Made by a program: the position numbers and the translations under genes. Positions 38,359 through 48,805 of a DNA stretch of 64,000 nucleotides are shown here, piece after piece; within the stretch, counting starts at the first letter, position 1; every line of letters begins with the position of its first letter. The stretch covers positions 62,001-126,000 of the forward strand of contig CACNCF010000002.1 in NCBI GenBank assembly GCA_902618795.1, read 5' to 3'. Under the pieces are notes generated by a model. It had not been told where the DNA came from. It saw nothing but the letters and a program-made list of their open reading frames with translations, and did no database searches. The stretch is from an uncultured Prochlorococcus sp. GTDB lineage: Bacteria > Cyanobacteriota > Cyanobacteriia > PCC-6307 > Cyanobiaceae.

Positions 38359-39882
38359 ATGCCTTCAACTTTAAGTAATCCTCTAAGATTAGGTTTACGG
38401 CAGGAAAGAGTTATATCTCCACAATGCATAGTAATATTTGGTGCTAGTGGAGACCTTACTCATAGAAAATTAATACCAGCCTTATTTGAACTCTATTTGC
38501 AAAGAAGAATTCCAAGTGAATTTGGAATAGTTGGTTGTGCGAGAAGACCTTGGACTGATCAAGATTTTAAAGAAAAGATGAAAGTAAAGCTATCAAATCA
38601 AATATCTGGTAAAGAAAGGGAGTGGGAACAATTTTCTAATTATCTTTTCTATGAACCAGTTGACTTACAACAAAGTGATCATGTCGTAAGGCTTTCTAGA
38701 AGATTAAATGAACTTGATAAAACCCAAGCTACTCATGGAAATAGAACATTTTATTTATCAGTATCTCCGAATTTCTATGCAAGTGGATGTAAAGCTCTTA
38801 AAGCAGCTGGTCTTTTAGATGACCCTAAGAAAAGTCGTTTAGTGATTGAAAAACCTTTTGGAAGAGATTATTCAAGTGCAAAAAAATTGAATAAGATCGT
38901 TCAAAGTTGCGCTGAAGAAAGTCAGATTTATAGGATTGATCATTATTTAGGTAAAGAGACTGTTCAGAATATACTTGTCTTGAGATTTGCGAACACTATT
39001 TTTGAACCAATCTGGAACAGAAATTATATATCAAGTGTGCAAATTACTTCATCTGAAACAGTGGGTGTTGAAGATAGAGCAGGTTATTACGAAAGCTCAG
39101 GAGCTTTAAGGGATATGCTTCAAAATCATATGACTCAAATGCTTGCTGTTACAGCTATGGAACCTCCTGGAAAGTTTGAACCGGAAGCAATAAGAAATGA
39201 AAAAGCTAAGGTTCTTCAAGCTTCAAAACTTGCTGATGAAAATGAACCGTGGAATTGTTGTATAAGAGGTCAATATGGAGAGGGAGGAAATATTTCAAAT
39301 CGACTCAAAGGATATAGGCAGGAAGATGGTGTTGATTGTAATAGCACAACAGAAACTTATATTGCGACAAAAGTTTTCGTTGATAACTGGCGTTGGCAAG
39401 GGGTTCCTTTTTATTTGAGAACAGGTAAAAGACTACCTAAAAGACTCGGAGAAATAGTCTTGACTTTTAAAGACGTTCCCGTTCATTTATTTGAATCAAC
39501 AATAATAAATCCTGCCCCAAATCAACTTATCCTTAGAATTCAGCCAAATGAAGGTGCTACTTTCAAATTTGAGGTTAAATCTCCTGGTTCTGGAATGAAA
39601 TCAAGACCTGTTGAGATGGAATTTTCTTATGATGAATCATTTGGAGAACCCTCTGATGAAGGCTATGTAAGATTATTAGCTGATGCAATGCTTTCTGACC
39701 CAACCTTATTTACTCGAAGTGATGAAGTAGAGGCAGCCTGGAAACTTTATACGCCATTAATAGAGTTGATGGATAATTCTCCTTGGAAGTTACCTATTTA
39801 TAATTATGAATCTATGACGTGGGGACCTCCTGAGTCTGATCAATTAATTTCAAAAGATAATATTTTCTGGCGTAGACCTTAA
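38359..39882 (+). CDS. zwf: Glucose-6-phosphate dehydrogenase
   Basis: This 507-residue enzyme catalyses the first step of the oxidative pentose phosphate route. It carries the NADP-binding GASGDLTHRKL near residue 29, the active-site RIDHYLGKE with the catalytic His, and substrate-binding LRTGKRLPKR. Length is normal. The opcA gene follows after 2 bases, as is usual in cyanobacteria where OpcA activates Zwf, particularly for night metabolism. The 110-base upstream gap holds no obvious regulatory structure. Confidence 0.97.
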   Translation: MPSTLSNPLRLGLRQERVISPQCIVIFGASGDLTHRKLIPALFELYLQRRIPSEFGIVGCARRPWTDQDFKEKMKVKLSNQISGKEREWEQFSNYLFYEPVDLQQSDHVVRLSRRLNELDKTQATHGNRTFYLSVSPNFYASGCKALKAAGLLDDPKKSRLVIEKPFGRDYSSAKKLNKIVQSCAEESQIYRIDHYLGKETVQNILVLRFANTIFEPIWNRNYISSVQITSSETVGVEDRAGYYESSGALRDMLQNHMTQMLAVTAMEPPGKFEPEAIRNEKAKVLQASKLADENEPWNCCIRGQYGEGGNISNRLKGYRQEDGVDCNSTTETYIATKVFVDNWRWQGVPFYLRTGKRLPKRLGEIVLTFKDVPVHLFESTIINPAPNQLILRIQPNEGATFKFEVKSPGSGMKSRPVEMEFSYDESFGEPSDEGYVRLLADAMLSDPTLFTRSDEVEAAWKLYTPLIELMDNSPWKLPIYNYESMTWGPPESDQLISKDNIFWRRP

Positions 39883-39884
39883 AA

Positions 39885-41186
39885 ATGAAACCTCAACTAA
39901 CACTCCAAACTCCTTTAGAGTTGCCCTATCAGGAAATTTCTAATTATCTTAATAAATTATGGATTTCAGAAGATAAAGATAATAGTGGAGCTAATACTTT
40001 TTCATTAATGGTCTGGCAGCCTGCTTGGCTTGAACAATGTTTGGTTCAAAAAGGATTAGTAAACGAGCCAATTACTGGAAATTTGAGTCCAGAGATTATT
40101 AAAGTTGCTAAAAAATTTATATTAGATCAAGGACTTCCTATTACTACTTCTCTAAATAGTGAAGAATTATTGAATTTGTTGAAGGAAAATTTATCTAACA
40201 AAGAATTTGAAGATTTTAGAGGACAATTTTTTGAATCATCAATAAGTACATTGAATCCAAGAAGATTAATAACTCTAGCGCCAACATTAAATAAAAATTC
40301 AGATATCAAAACTTTTGTATCCGCTTACTGTCCATTAAGTGATACTCCAGCTATGCAACCTATATGTGGGGATTTAGTTGTTATTAGGGGGGGCTCGGCC
40401 TCCATATCTAATAAGGGATTAAAGATAATTGATGAATTAACTATTGATGAATTACCTTCATGGTTATGGTGGAATGGAAGCTTGGATGAATCGCCTGAAA
40501 TCTTCGAATATTTTACTAATTATGGTCTAAGGTTAATAATTGATACTGCACTTGGATCGCCTCAAAGATGTTTAAAAGTTTTAGATCAATTAAATAATTC
40601 AAATAAAGCTATTAATGATTTGAATTGGGTTAGATTAAAAAATTGGAGGGAATCATTGGCAATGATTTTTGATCCGCCTTCGAGGAGACCAATTTTAGAT
40701 CATATTACTGATATTGACATTGATATCGCAGGAGATCATATGATTCAAGCTTTGTTTTTGATTTCATGGATTAGCGATAAACTTGGTTGGTCTTTTCTAA
40801 GAGTTGAAAGGGAGGCAGAATTAACAAAAATAGAGTTTGAAAAAATTAATGGCGAAATAATTTCTGCATCAATTAATCCCTTATCTTTGGGAAATCCAAG
40901 CATTCATTTAGGACAAGTTATTGGATTGAGGCTGATTTCAAAAATTAGTGAGGTTCAAAAAAATAACACTTGTGTAATACTTGGCTGTGAATCAGTGGAG
41001 TGTATGAGACTTGAAGCAGGGGGAATGGCTAATATGGAATTAATAGAACAAGTTGTTCCAAATTCTTTTTCTACATCAGAGTACGATGTTAGTAAATTAT
41101 TAGGAAGTAGTAGAGGTAATACCAGTCCTCTTTTTGAAAATTCTATTAAAATAGCTCTTCAAATATTTAATGGTCTTAATAACTAA
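39885..41186 (+). CDS. opcA: OpcA, activator of glucose-6-phosphate dehydrogenase
   Basis: This 433-residue OpcA protein has the family's conserved WNGSLDESPEIFEYF region and the DLNWVRLKNWRESLAMIFDPPSRR block, with a long N-terminal domain. OpcA binds Zwf and controls its activity and redox response. It starts 2 bases after zwf and ends 3 bases before cobB, so all three genes are likely one transcript. The call rests on the zwf neighbourhood as well as on sequence pattern. Confidence 0.92.
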   Translation: MKPQLTLQTPLELPYQEISNYLNKLWISEDKDNSGANTFSLMVWQPAWLEQCLVQKGLVNEPITGNLSPEIIKVAKKFILDQGLPITTSLNSEELLNLLKENLSNKEFEDFRGQFFESSISTLNPRRLITLAPTLNKNSDIKTFVSAYCPLSDTPAMQPICGDLVVIRGGSASISNKGLKIIDELTIDELPSWLWWNGSLDESPEIFEYFTNYGLRLIIDTALGSPQRCLKVLDQLNNSNKAINDLNWVRLKNWRESLAMIFDPPSRRPILDHITDIDIDIAGDHMIQALFLISWISDKLGWSFLRVEREAELTKIEFEKINGEIISASINPLSLGNPSIHLGQVIGLRLISKISEVQKNNTCVILGCESVECMRLEAGGMANMELIEQVVPNSFSTSEYDVSKLLGSSRGNTSPLFENSIKIALQIFNGLNN

Positions 41187-41189
41187 TAG

Positions 41190-42569
41190 ATGCCTTGTGT
41201 AATATCTTCTCCTTCAAGTGATAGTGGGAAAACTACCTTATCTCTTTTGTTATCTTGTTGGGCGTTTTCAAAAGGTATAAAGATACAAACTTTCAAGGTT
41301 GGCCCAGATTATCTTGATCAACAACAACTAAGTTCAATTGGCCAACCTATTTGTAGGAATTTAGATGTTTTTTTAAGTGGTGAGGAATGGGTTCAACAAA
41401 GTTTTTTTAAACATTCTTTGAAATATGAATTCTCATTAATTGAAGGAGCAATGGGTTTATTCGATGGATTAGGGGCAACAACCTATTCCAGCACGGCAAA
41501 TATCTCTAAACTTCTTAATGCTCCAATAATTTTTATTGTTAATGCTAAAGGTCAAGTAGCTTCTCTTTTGGCGACTATTCGAGGTTTTAGAGATTTCGAT
41601 AATGAGTTGTCAATAGCAGGAATTATATTTAACAACGTTAATTCAGATAGACATAAAAAATTAATCAAAGAAGTTTTTAAAAATGAAGATATCGAAATTC
41701 TTGGTTTTTTACCATCTGATTCAAAAATAACTTTAAACAAAGCTAATTTAGGTTTGATATCTCCAATGGATAATGGAAAAGAAATTGATGTTGAATATTT
41801 TGCAAATTTTGCAGAAAGAAATCTTGATGTTTTGTCTCTTATTAAATTTCTGAAATCTCCTCAAAAGAAAATATTTAATTCTGTCAATTTCAAAGATTTT
41901 AAAATTGACAAAAGTAAACCCATAGCAATTGCAGAAGATAAAATCTTTCATTTCCAATACCCTGAAACTAAGGAGTTTTTGAGTGAAATAGGCATTCCAT
42001 TAATTTCATGGAGTATTTATGATGATGAAGAAATACCTAATGAGGCTTCTTCTTTAATTATTCCTGGGGGATTTCCTGAAAAATATGCTGATCATATAAG
42101 TAACTCTACAAAAAGCTTAAATTCGTTAAAGAAATTCCGCAAAAATGGATTTATTTATGCTGAGTGCGGAGGGATGATGATTTTAGGAGACTTCATAAAA
42201 GATGAAAATGGTAATAATCATAAAATGAGTGGCATCCTGCCTTTTAGATCAAAAAAAAGTAAACTTTCAGTAGGTTATAGATACATCGAGGGTTTAGAAG
42301 ATACGCCGATCATTAAACAAAATCAATTAATTAGAGGACATGAATTTCATTATTGGGAAATTGAAAATAATTTATCTGAACTTGATTTTGGAAAGGCTGA
42401 TCATCAGAAGAAACTTTCTTCCCCATGGAAAATTAAATCTTGGAAAACTGAATACAAAAATGAAGGCTTTTTTGATGAAAAATTACATGCAAGTTGGATT
42501 CACTTACATTTGCCAAGTTCTCTGGAAGTCGCAAAAAACTTTATAGATGCCACTCAAATTACTTTTTAA
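41190..42569 (+). CDS. cobB: Cobyrinate a,c-diamide synthase
   Basis: This 459-residue glutamine-dependent amidase of the CbiA/CobB family has the P-loop SSPSSDSGKTT at the start, VGPDYLDQQQ for substrate contact, the acidic EGAMGLFDGL, and in the C-terminal class-I amidotransferase domain the nucleophile Cys in AECGGMMIL with the later ASWIHLHL. It amidates the a and c side chains of cobyrinate in cobalamin (pseudocobalamin in Prochlorococcus) synthesis. It lies 3 bases behind opcA, which is odd by pathway, but pentose phosphate NADPH may not be the reason. Confidence 0.93.
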   Translation: MPCVISSPSSDSGKTTLSLLLSCWAFSKGIKIQTFKVGPDYLDQQQLSSIGQPICRNLDVFLSGEEWVQQSFFKHSLKYEFSLIEGAMGLFDGLGATTYSSTANISKLLNAPIIFIVNAKGQVASLLATIRGFRDFDNELSIAGIIFNNVNSDRHKKLIKEVFKNEDIEILGFLPSDSKITLNKANLGLISPMDNGKEIDVEYFANFAERNLDVLSLIKFLKSPQKKIFNSVNFKDFKIDKSKPIAIAEDKIFHFQYPETKEFLSEIGIPLISWSIYDDEEIPNEASSLIIPGGFPEKYADHISNSTKSLNSLKKFRKNGFIYAECGGMMILGDFIKDENGNNHKMSGILPFRSKKSKLSVGYRYIEGLEDTPIIKQNQLIRGHEFHYWEIENNLSELDFGKADHQKKLSSPWKIKSWKTEYKNEGFFDEKLHASWIHLHLPSSLEVAKNFIDATQITF

Positions 42570-42577
42570 AAGCATTC

Positions 42578-43057
42578 TTAATTTATTACCAAATCAAATA
42601 ATTTGAGAGGTGAACCTAAAAAAAACATTCCAGGTAAAGTAATTAATGGTCCTAAAAAACTCCCTACCAAGACCTCAATTTTTGTATGACCTAGGGTTTC
42701 TTTTAGCAGTAATTCAGATTGAGCGTCTAGTTTTTTTGAAAGTTTATTAATTTCTGCAGCTTGAATCCCAGCTGATTTTCGAACACCACTTGCGTCATAC
42801 ATAACTATTAGTGCTACAGCAACTGATAATGCGAATATTGAGCTATCAAATCCTAATTCATAACCTATTCCAGATGTAGCGCCAGTTATTAAGGCGGAAT
42901 GACTTGAAGGCATACCACCCGTCTCGAACATAATTCCAAATCTTATCTCACCATTTGAAAAGAAATTGAATACAATTTTAAAAAATTGAGCTAGCAAACA
43001 GGATAATAGGCTCCAGAAAAGAACTGAATTATTAAAAAAAGAAAAAAAATCAGACAT
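42578..43057 (-). CDS. Divergent PAP2 family membrane protein (DUF212/YuiD type)
   Basis: The 159-residue protein has about four hydrophobic segments and the family's GGMPSSHSALITGA motif, in which the SxH resembles part of the PAP2 acid phosphatase active site, then YDASGVRKSAGIQA. Members of this branch lack some of the catalytic residues of true PAP2 enzymes, so phosphatase activity on lipid or prenyl diphosphates is uncertain. It lies 13 bases after crtE on the same strand, which would suit a prenyl-phosphate link. Confidence 0.85.
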   Translation of the reverse strand: MSDFFSFFNNSVLFWSLLSCLLAQFFKIVFNFFSNGEIRFGIMFETGGMPSSHSALITGATSGIGYELGFDSSIFALSVAVALIVMYDASGVRKSAGIQAAEINKLSKKLDAQSELLLKETLGHTKIEVLVGSFLGPLITLPGMFFLGSPLKLFDLVIN

Positions 43058-43070
43058 AAATTAAAAAAAA

Positions 43071-43973
43071 TTATCTATCTCTATTTGTAATAAAGTCAGC
43101 TAAAGATATTAAATTCTTTGCATCTGGACCCCAAGGTTCAATTGCTTTTTTTGCCTTTTCCACTAAATCAAATGCTCTTTTCTTTGACTCTTCCATTCCA
43201 AGTAATTTAGGGTAAGTAGTTTTGTCAGCTAAAAGATCTTTGCCGGCAGTTTTACCAAGCTTTTCACTGCTGGAAGTTAAATCAAGAATATCATCTATTA
43301 TTTGGAAGGCTAAACCAATTCCCTCTGCATATGTCGTCAGAGCTTGTAATAGTTTTTCGTTAGCTCCTGCGATCATCGCGCCAGTTCTAACGCAGGCCTT
43401 CAATAAAGCCCCAGTCTTGTGAAGATGAATATATTCGAGAGTTTCAAGGTCGACTTCTTTGCCTTCGCATTCCAAATCAACAACTTGACCCCCGACTAAG
43501 CCTGGTGCACCAGCAACTAAGGATAATTCGCCAACTACATTTAATAATCTACTTGGATCGACTCCAGGGCTTCTTAAAGAGACCATTTCAAAGGCCCTAG
43601 TTAATAAAGCATCGCCTGCAAGAATAGCTATTGCATCTCCATATACTTTATGATTTGTTGCCCTACCTCTCCTCAAGTCATCATTATCCATGGCGGGCAG
43701 ATCATCATGAATCAAGGACATTGTATGGATCATTTCTATTGCTACAGCAGTAGGAACTGCGAGAGAAGGTTCTCCTCCAGCCAGTGCACAAGATGCTAAA
43801 CATAAAATTGGACGTATTCTTTTCCCTCCAGCTAAGAGGGAATATCTCATTGACTCTCTTAATTTTTCAGGTTTCTCTGGACCCAAGGAAAAATCAAGTG
43901 CTTCTTCTACAACCTTTTTTGTTTTTTTAAGATATTTATCAAAATCAGAAATACTATTTATAACTTCAGTCAT
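43071..43973 (-). CDS. crtE: Geranylgeranyl/polyprenyl diphosphate synthase
   Basis: The 300-residue trans-prenyltransferase has the first aspartate-rich motif [14 protein letters not shown] and the second motif DDILD, with GKRIRP before them. Such an enzyme makes geranylgeranyl diphosphate for carotenoids, chlorophyll phytyl tails and quinones. Chain-length residues before the first motif (SLIHDDLP) do not let me choose firmly between farnesyl and geranylgeranyl diphosphate. It sits between folD, with a 36-base gap, and the PAP2-like gene. Confidence 0.92.
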   Translation of the reverse strand: MTEVINSISDFDKYLKKTKKVVEEALDFSLGPEKPEKLRESMRYSLLAGGKRIRPILCLASCALAGGEPSLAVPTAVAIEMIHTMSLIHDDLPAMDNDDLRRGRATNHKVYGDAIAILAGDALLTRAFEMVSLRSPGVDPSRLLNVVGELSLVAGAPGLVGGQVVDLECEGKEVDLETLEYIHLHKTGALLKACVRTGAMIAGANEKLLQALTTYAEGIGLAFQIIDDILDLTSSSEKLGKTAGKDLLADKTTYPKLLGMEESKKRAFDLVEKAKKAIEPWGPDAKNLISLADFITNRDR

Positions 43974-44009
43974 TTTATACCTTTAGTAAAAAAAATTTCA
44001 TCTTGGAGT

Positions 44010-44906
44010 CTATGGCAAAAGATCATTAAGAGTTGATGATAAACCAAATTGTTTTTGCCAGCTAAAAATAGTATTTACAAGTAACATTGTTACTGTCATT
44101 GGTCCAACACCTCCTGGGACAGGTGTGTAAGCAAATACTTTAGAAATAACATCTTCTAATAATACATCGCCACATAATCTGGTTTGATTTTTATCGGAAC
44201 TTTTTAATCTATGTATTCCAACATCAATAATTACTGCTCCTTCTTTCACAAAACTCGAATCTACAAGATTGGGTTTCCCTGCAGCCGCAATGAGAATGTC
44301 TGCTTCTCTACAAACTTTATTCAAATTTAATGTTTTAGAGTGAGTAATTGTTACTGTGCCATTTAGGTTTAACAACATAAGCGATAGGGGTTTCCCAACA
44401 AGCAAACTTCTTCCTATGACAACAATTTTCTTGCCTTCAATAGTAATATTTTGGGATCTTAATAAATTAATAATTCCTGCTGGTGTGCATGATCTCATGG
44501 CAGGCTCATTTTTTACTAGTTTGCCGATGTTTATCTCATTCAGTCCATCTACATCTTTGCTTGGATTAATATGGCTGATCAGTTTTTGCTCGTCAAACTT
44601 CTTTGGAATGGGAAGTTGTAATAACATTCCATCAATTTCTTTATCAGAATTAAGTTTGATTATTAATTGTTCAACTTCTTTTTGCTCTACACTATCTTTT
44701 AGATGAAAGATAAAGCTTTTTATTCCAATCCTTGAACATGCTTTTTCCTTATTATTAACGTAAACACCACTCGCGGGGTCTTCACCTATTCTTATTACAG
44801 CTAATCCGGGAGCTCTTTTTGCAATTTTTTTATTACTCGAGATATAATTGAATAATCTTTCTTCAATTTCAAGAGATAATTTTTTACCGTCTAATTTTAA
44901 TGACAT
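44010..44906 (-). CDS. folD: Methylenetetrahydrofolate dehydrogenase/cyclohydrolase
   Basis: The 298-residue bifunctional enzyme has YVNNKEKA with the catalytic Lys, [19 protein letters not shown], the dinucleotide-site GRSLLVGKP and the terminal [13 protein letters not shown]. It interconverts 5,10-methylene- and 10-formyl-tetrahydrofolate for purine and methionine synthesis. Length is standard. A short gap separates it from crtE downstream, and the HD hydrolase gene is divergent from it. Confidence 0.97.
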   Translation of the reverse strand: MSLKLDGKKLSLEIEERLFNYISSNKKIAKRAPGLAVIRIGEDPASGVYVNNKEKACSRIGIKSFIFHLKDSVEQKEVEQLIIKLNSDKEIDGMLLQLPIPKKFDEQKLISHINPSKDVDGLNEINIGKLVKNEPAMRSCTPAGIINLLRSQNITIEGKKIVVIGRSLLVGKPLSLMLLNLNGTVTITHSKTLNLNKVCREADILIAAAGKPNLVDSSFVKEGAVIIDVGIHRLKSSDKNQTRLCGDVLLEDVISKVFAYTPVPGGVGPMTVTMLLVNTIFSWQKQFGLSSTLNDLLP

Positions 44907-44980
44907 TTAGAAAAACATCTCCTTTTTACACCTAGCATGCCTATAATTTTAAATTATTCAAATAGATTTATCTATATTCT

Positions 44981-46456
44981 GTGCAAAACATCATAACTAC
45001 CTTAAAGAAATTGTTTTATCTGTGGAGGCGAAGTCAAGTCCCAGTAAAACAACCAATTAAAATTTCAAGAATAGATAATCTCATAATTTTTTTAGTATGC
45101 ATTTTAATTTCAATAATTTCTTCTTATAAACTACTTCTTATCTCGCCTTTAAATATCGCAGATATTTTTTCTTGGTTTTTGACCTTTATTGAAATACTTA
45201 TTAGCTCTGGAGTTTTGATATTAGTTTCAAAAAAAGAGAATCCTACAATTTCCTCAAGACAGATCTTCTTGATCATTACTCTTCTTTTAGCAGTTCAAGT
45301 TACGAAATTAGCCTTAGCTTCAAACATAAGTCCATTATCTATGATAATTCCACCTGCATTAATAATATCTCAAGGAATGGGAACCATAACAGCTTTAGCT
45401 TGGGTATCAATAGCGAGTCTTATTTGGCCTGACCCAGAAATTGTTATCAATAATAATTTATTTTTTATTTTATTAGTTTGTGCTTCGATAGTATCTCTTC
45501 TTGGAGGAAGAATAAGAAGTAGAGCTCAGTTACTTCAACTATCAATTTTTGTACCCATAGGATCTTTCTTGAGTCAATGGATTTTGATTGGTAAAGATAA
45601 AATATCTCTTATTAATAATAAGCAAGATTTTGGTTTAGCTAACGGGGATATTTTTTCTGATTCCTTGCTATTGGCTATAGCTATGCTTTTTACAATTTTA
45701 TTTATTCCTATTTTTGAATCGATATTTGGATTATTAACTAAAGCAAGATTGCTCGAATTGGCTGATAAGGAGAAGCCTCTTATTAGAAGATTGTCTTTAG
45801 AAGCTCCTGGTACTTTTGAACATACCTTACTTATATGTGGTTTAGCAGAGGAGGCAACAAGAATGATCGGTGGTGATATTGATCTTATTAAAACTGGGGC
45901 GTTATATCATGATGTTGGCAAATTACATGCACCCAATTGGTTTATTGAAAATCAGGATGGTTCAAAAAATCCGCATGACGAATTAGATGATCCGGTTAAA
46001 AGTGCAGAAGTATTACAAGCTCATGTTGATGAAGGATTGAAATTTGCAAGAAAAAATAGACTACCTAAGCTGATAGCTAATTTTATTCCAGAACATCAAG
46101 GTACCCTTAAAATGGGATATTTTTTTCAAAAAGCTAAAGAAAAAAAACTCGATATTAATGAATATTATTTTAGATACAAAGGCCCTATTCCTCAGTCCAA
46201 AGAAACAGCTATTTTGATGCTTGCCGACGGATGTGAAGCAGCACTAAGAGCTATGAATATTAATGCATCTGATAAAGAAGCTTTGAAAACAATTTCTAAT
46301 ATTATCTACTCTCGTAAAAAAGATGGGCAATTAGATGATAGCAATTTATCCAAAGGAGAAATTTTTCTAATAAAAAGGGCATTCTTGAATGTGTGGAAAA
46401 GAATTAGACACAGAAGAATTCAGTATCCAACTGGCAAGAATAATACTTTTTCTTAA
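44981..46456 (+). CDS. PgpH-like membrane HD hydrolase, probable c-di-AMP phosphodiesterase
   Basis: The 491-residue protein has about seven membrane helices (roughly residues 30-250) followed by an HD domain. Motifs GTFEHTLLICGLAEEATRMIGG, ALYHDVGKLHAPNWFIENQ and PEHQGT match the PgpH c-di-AMP hydrolases. It lacks the large extracellular 7TMR-HDED region and is much shorter than Gram-positive PgpH. A GTG start is used. CdaA is encoded 25 kb away on this window, so the pair could set c-di-AMP levels. Other HD-domain substrates are possible. Confidence 0.82.
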   Translation: MQNIITTLKKLFYLWRRSQVPVKQPIKISRIDNLIIFLVCILISIISSYKLLLISPLNIADIFSWFLTFIEILISSGVLILVSKKENPTISSRQIFLIITLLLAVQVTKLALASNISPLSMIIPPALIISQGMGTITALAWVSIASLIWPDPEIVINNNLFFILLVCASIVSLLGGRIRSRAQLLQLSIFVPIGSFLSQWILIGKDKISLINNKQDFGLANGDIFSDSLLLAIAMLFTILFIPIFESIFGLLTKARLLELADKEKPLIRRLSLEAPGTFEHTLLICGLAEEATRMIGGDIDLIKTGALYHDVGKLHAPNWFIENQDGSKNPHDELDDPVKSAEVLQAHVDEGLKFARKNRLPKLIANFIPEHQGTLKMGYFFQKAKEKKLDINEYYFRYKGPIPQSKETAILMLADGCEAALRAMNINASDKEALKTISNIIYSRKKDGQLDDSNLSKGEIFLIKRAFLNVWKRIRHRRIQYPTGKNNTFS

Positions 46457-46466
46457 TTTTTAAATT

Positions 46467-46859
46467 TTATAACCTAATACTTCTTCGATGTTTTGGATTA
46501 CACCAATAAAGAAGAGCTAGCGTACTTAATAATGTTGTTAAAAGAGTAAATCCACCAACTCCATAAATGTCTTGAAGAGTTATGAGCCTTACAACTGAAT
46601 AAGGACCCATACCAGAGATTACCATTGATAAAGATACCAGAGTTAAAGTTACTCCCCATTTTCTCTCTGCTAAAAGAGCTGCTGAAGAAACTATTCCAAC
46701 AATTGCAGCAGGCCATCCAAGACTTATTGCAAGAGTTATATTCGCAACTTTTAGTGGAGGTCCATAACTTATTATTAATGCGATTATTGGAAGTGCAATT
46801 ATGTTGCCGATTAAGCCAACCCATGAAAGTGCCCAATATCCAAGTACCCTTTCTCTCAT
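46467..46859 (-). CDS. Small integral membrane protein, unknown function
   Basis: The 130-residue product is almost wholly hydrophobic with about four membrane helices and short charged links (AERKWG and NPKHRRS). No family motif is recognised. The N-terminal MRERVLGYWALSWVG and cytosolic positive tail suggest both ends inside by the positive-inside rule. It lies between leuA and the convergent HD hydrolase, with an 83-base gap before leuA. The 46498-46881 frame on the same strand is a shadow. Confidence 0.65.
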   Translation of the reverse strand: MRERVLGYWALSWVGLIGNIIALPIIALIISYGPPLKVANITLAISLGWPAAIVGIVSSAALLAERKWGVTLTLVSLSMVISGMGPYSVVRLITLQDIYGVGGFTLLTTLLSTLALLYWCNPKHRRSIRL

Positions 46860-46942
46860 TATTTACTGCATTAACTATCATTTAAATCTACATTATTGAG
46901 AAGCTATTTTTTAATGCTACTTAATAATCCTATGAAAATAAT

Positions 46943-48583
46943 TTAATTTGCAGGATTAGATAGAAATTTATTATCAGAATTCTCTAAATTATCAAATTGT
47001 GGATGAATTGAATTTTTTTTCTCAGAAAATACAAGTCTATTTAAAGCATTAACGTAAGCATTCGCTGCAGCAACTACAACGTCAGTGTCAGCAGAATGAC
47101 CAGAATATATTTTATTATCCCTTCTTATTCTTATTGTCACTTCGCCCAAAGCATCAATTCCCTCTGTTACCGATTTAACAGAAAATTCAATTAATTCATT
47201 AGGAACTTTAGCTAATTTATTTAAAGCCTCGCATACAGCATCAACTGGACCAGTCCCTATTGATACAGCAGTATCCTCACTATTATCTTCTGTGTTTAGA
47301 AGCGAAATGGTTGCAGTTGGTTTAGAGGCGTTACCACAACTTACTTGTACAAGACTTAATTGGAATTTAGCTTCTGGTAGCTGAACTTGTTCACTAACAA
47401 TTGCTTCTAAGTCCCTATCAGTAATTTCTCTTTTCCTATCAGCTAAATCCTTAAAACGAGCAAAAGCATCATTTAGGTCTTCTCGGCTTAAGTCATAGCC
47501 CATTTCTTCTAATCTTGCTCTTACCGCACTCCTTCCACTCAGTTTACCTAAAGATATTTTGTTGTCACTCAAACCAACAGTTTTTGCATCGATAATTTCG
47601 TAAGTTAGTCTATTTTTTAAAACCCCATCCTGATGAATGCCTGACTCATGAGCAAAAGCGTTAGCTCCGACAATTGCTTTATTAGGTTGTACAGTCATTC
47701 CAGTTAGGTTAGAAACAAGTCTAGAGGTTTTTGTTATTTCTTCTGTTCTTATAGCCGTAAGAGGAGTTGGTGAATCTGGATTTCTTTTGAAAAAACTATT
47801 AAAAAAACTTTTCCTAACATGAAGTGCCATTACTAATTCTTCTAGAGAGGCATTCCCGGCTCTTTCTCCAATACCATTAATAGTACATTCTAATTGTCTT
47901 GCTCCATTTTTTGCTGCCTCAAGAAAATTGGCTACTGCTAATCCCAAATCATTATGACCATGTACCGAGATTACTGCCTCATCAATATTTGGGACATTTT
48001 TATTTATATCGGCAATTAGGTTGCCAAATTCACTAGGAGTTGTAAACCCGACAGTATCAGGGATATTTATTGTTGTCGCTCCTGCAGTAATTGCTAGTTG
48101 AATAACTTCGTATAAAAATTCAGGATCACTCCTTGAGGCATCTTCACAAGAAAACTCAATGTCATCTATTAAGGATTTCGCATAATTAACCATTTCTGGA
48201 ACTATTTGAAGAACTTCTTTTCTGGATTTTTTTAGTTTATGTTTAAGATGAATATCGCTTGTTGCAATAAAAGTATGTATTCTTTTCTTGGGAGCTGGAC
48301 TTACTGCTTCGTAACATGCTTTTATGTCTCCTTTGGAAGCCCTAGCTAAACCACATATTATAGGGCCATTTTCTTTCCCTACGACATTAGCAATTTTATT
48401 AACAGCTTTAAAATCTCCTGGACTTGCGAAAGGGAATCCAGCTTCAATTACATCTACTCCTAATCTTGCTAATTGATGGGCGATAGCAAGCTTTTCTTCA
48501 AGATTTAAACTAGCACCAGGAGATTGCTCTCCATCTCGAAGAGTTGTGTCAAATATCAAAATTCTTCCAGGATCTTTTGACAT
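46943..48583 (-). CDS. leuA: 2-isopropylmalate synthase
   Basis: This 546-residue enzyme starts leucine synthesis from acetyl-CoA and 2-oxoisovalerate. The HMGL-like TIM barrel has [16 protein letters not shown] with the metal-binding Asp, [12 protein letters not shown] with metal-binding His residues, and GAN-type [11 protein letters not shown]. The C-terminal regulatory domain (about residues 390-510, with [11 protein letters not shown]) is the leucine-feedback site. It is alone on its strand and divergent from the GH57 gene. No attenuator with a leucine-codon leader is evident in the upstream gap. Confidence 0.96.
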   Translation of the reverse strand: MSKDPGRILIFDTTLRDGEQSPGASLNLEEKLAIAHQLARLGVDVIEAGFPFASPGDFKAVNKIANVVGKENGPIICGLARASKGDIKACYEAVSPAPKKRIHTFIATSDIHLKHKLKKSRKEVLQIVPEMVNYAKSLIDDIEFSCEDASRSDPEFLYEVIQLAITAGATTINIPDTVGFTTPSEFGNLIADINKNVPNIDEAVISVHGHNDLGLAVANFLEAAKNGARQLECTINGIGERAGNASLEELVMALHVRKSFFNSFFKRNPDSPTPLTAIRTEEITKTSRLVSNLTGMTVQPNKAIVGANAFAHESGIHQDGVLKNRLTYEIIDAKTVGLSDNKISLGKLSGRSAVRARLEEMGYDLSREDLNDAFARFKDLADRKREITDRDLEAIVSEQVQLPEAKFQLSLVQVSCGNASKPTATISLLNTEDNSEDTAVSIGTGPVDAVCEALNKLAKVPNELIEFSVKSVTEGIDALGEVTIRIRRDNKIYSGHSADTDVVVAAANAYVNALNRLVFSEKKNSIHPQFDNLENSDNKFLSNPAN

Positions 48584-48805
48584 CAGAAAGGATAACCTAG
48601 ACTTATATTAAGCTAATAAAAAAAATTTGACTAGATTTAGTTCAATAAAAATTTGCTGAAAGTTTGTAAGTTAAATAATATTGGTTAAAATTCTGAAAAA
48701 AAAAATAAAATACTTAAATTTTTAAAGTATTGTTTTAGGATTAAAACCTTTTTTTATAAAAAAATTTCGATTTTTTATAGAACTATAGGCATAAATATAA
48801 AAAGT

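Noticed and set aside
46498-46881. 127-residue minus-strand ORF, Cys- and Trp-rich
   Set aside because: It is a shadow of the 130-residue membrane protein in another frame, with no family resemblance.
48709-48731. AATACTT/AAGTATT inverted repeat upstream of the GH57 gene
   Set aside because: The surrounding region is nearly all A and T, so the repeat may occur by chance. It would terminate no gene on the plus strand at that place.
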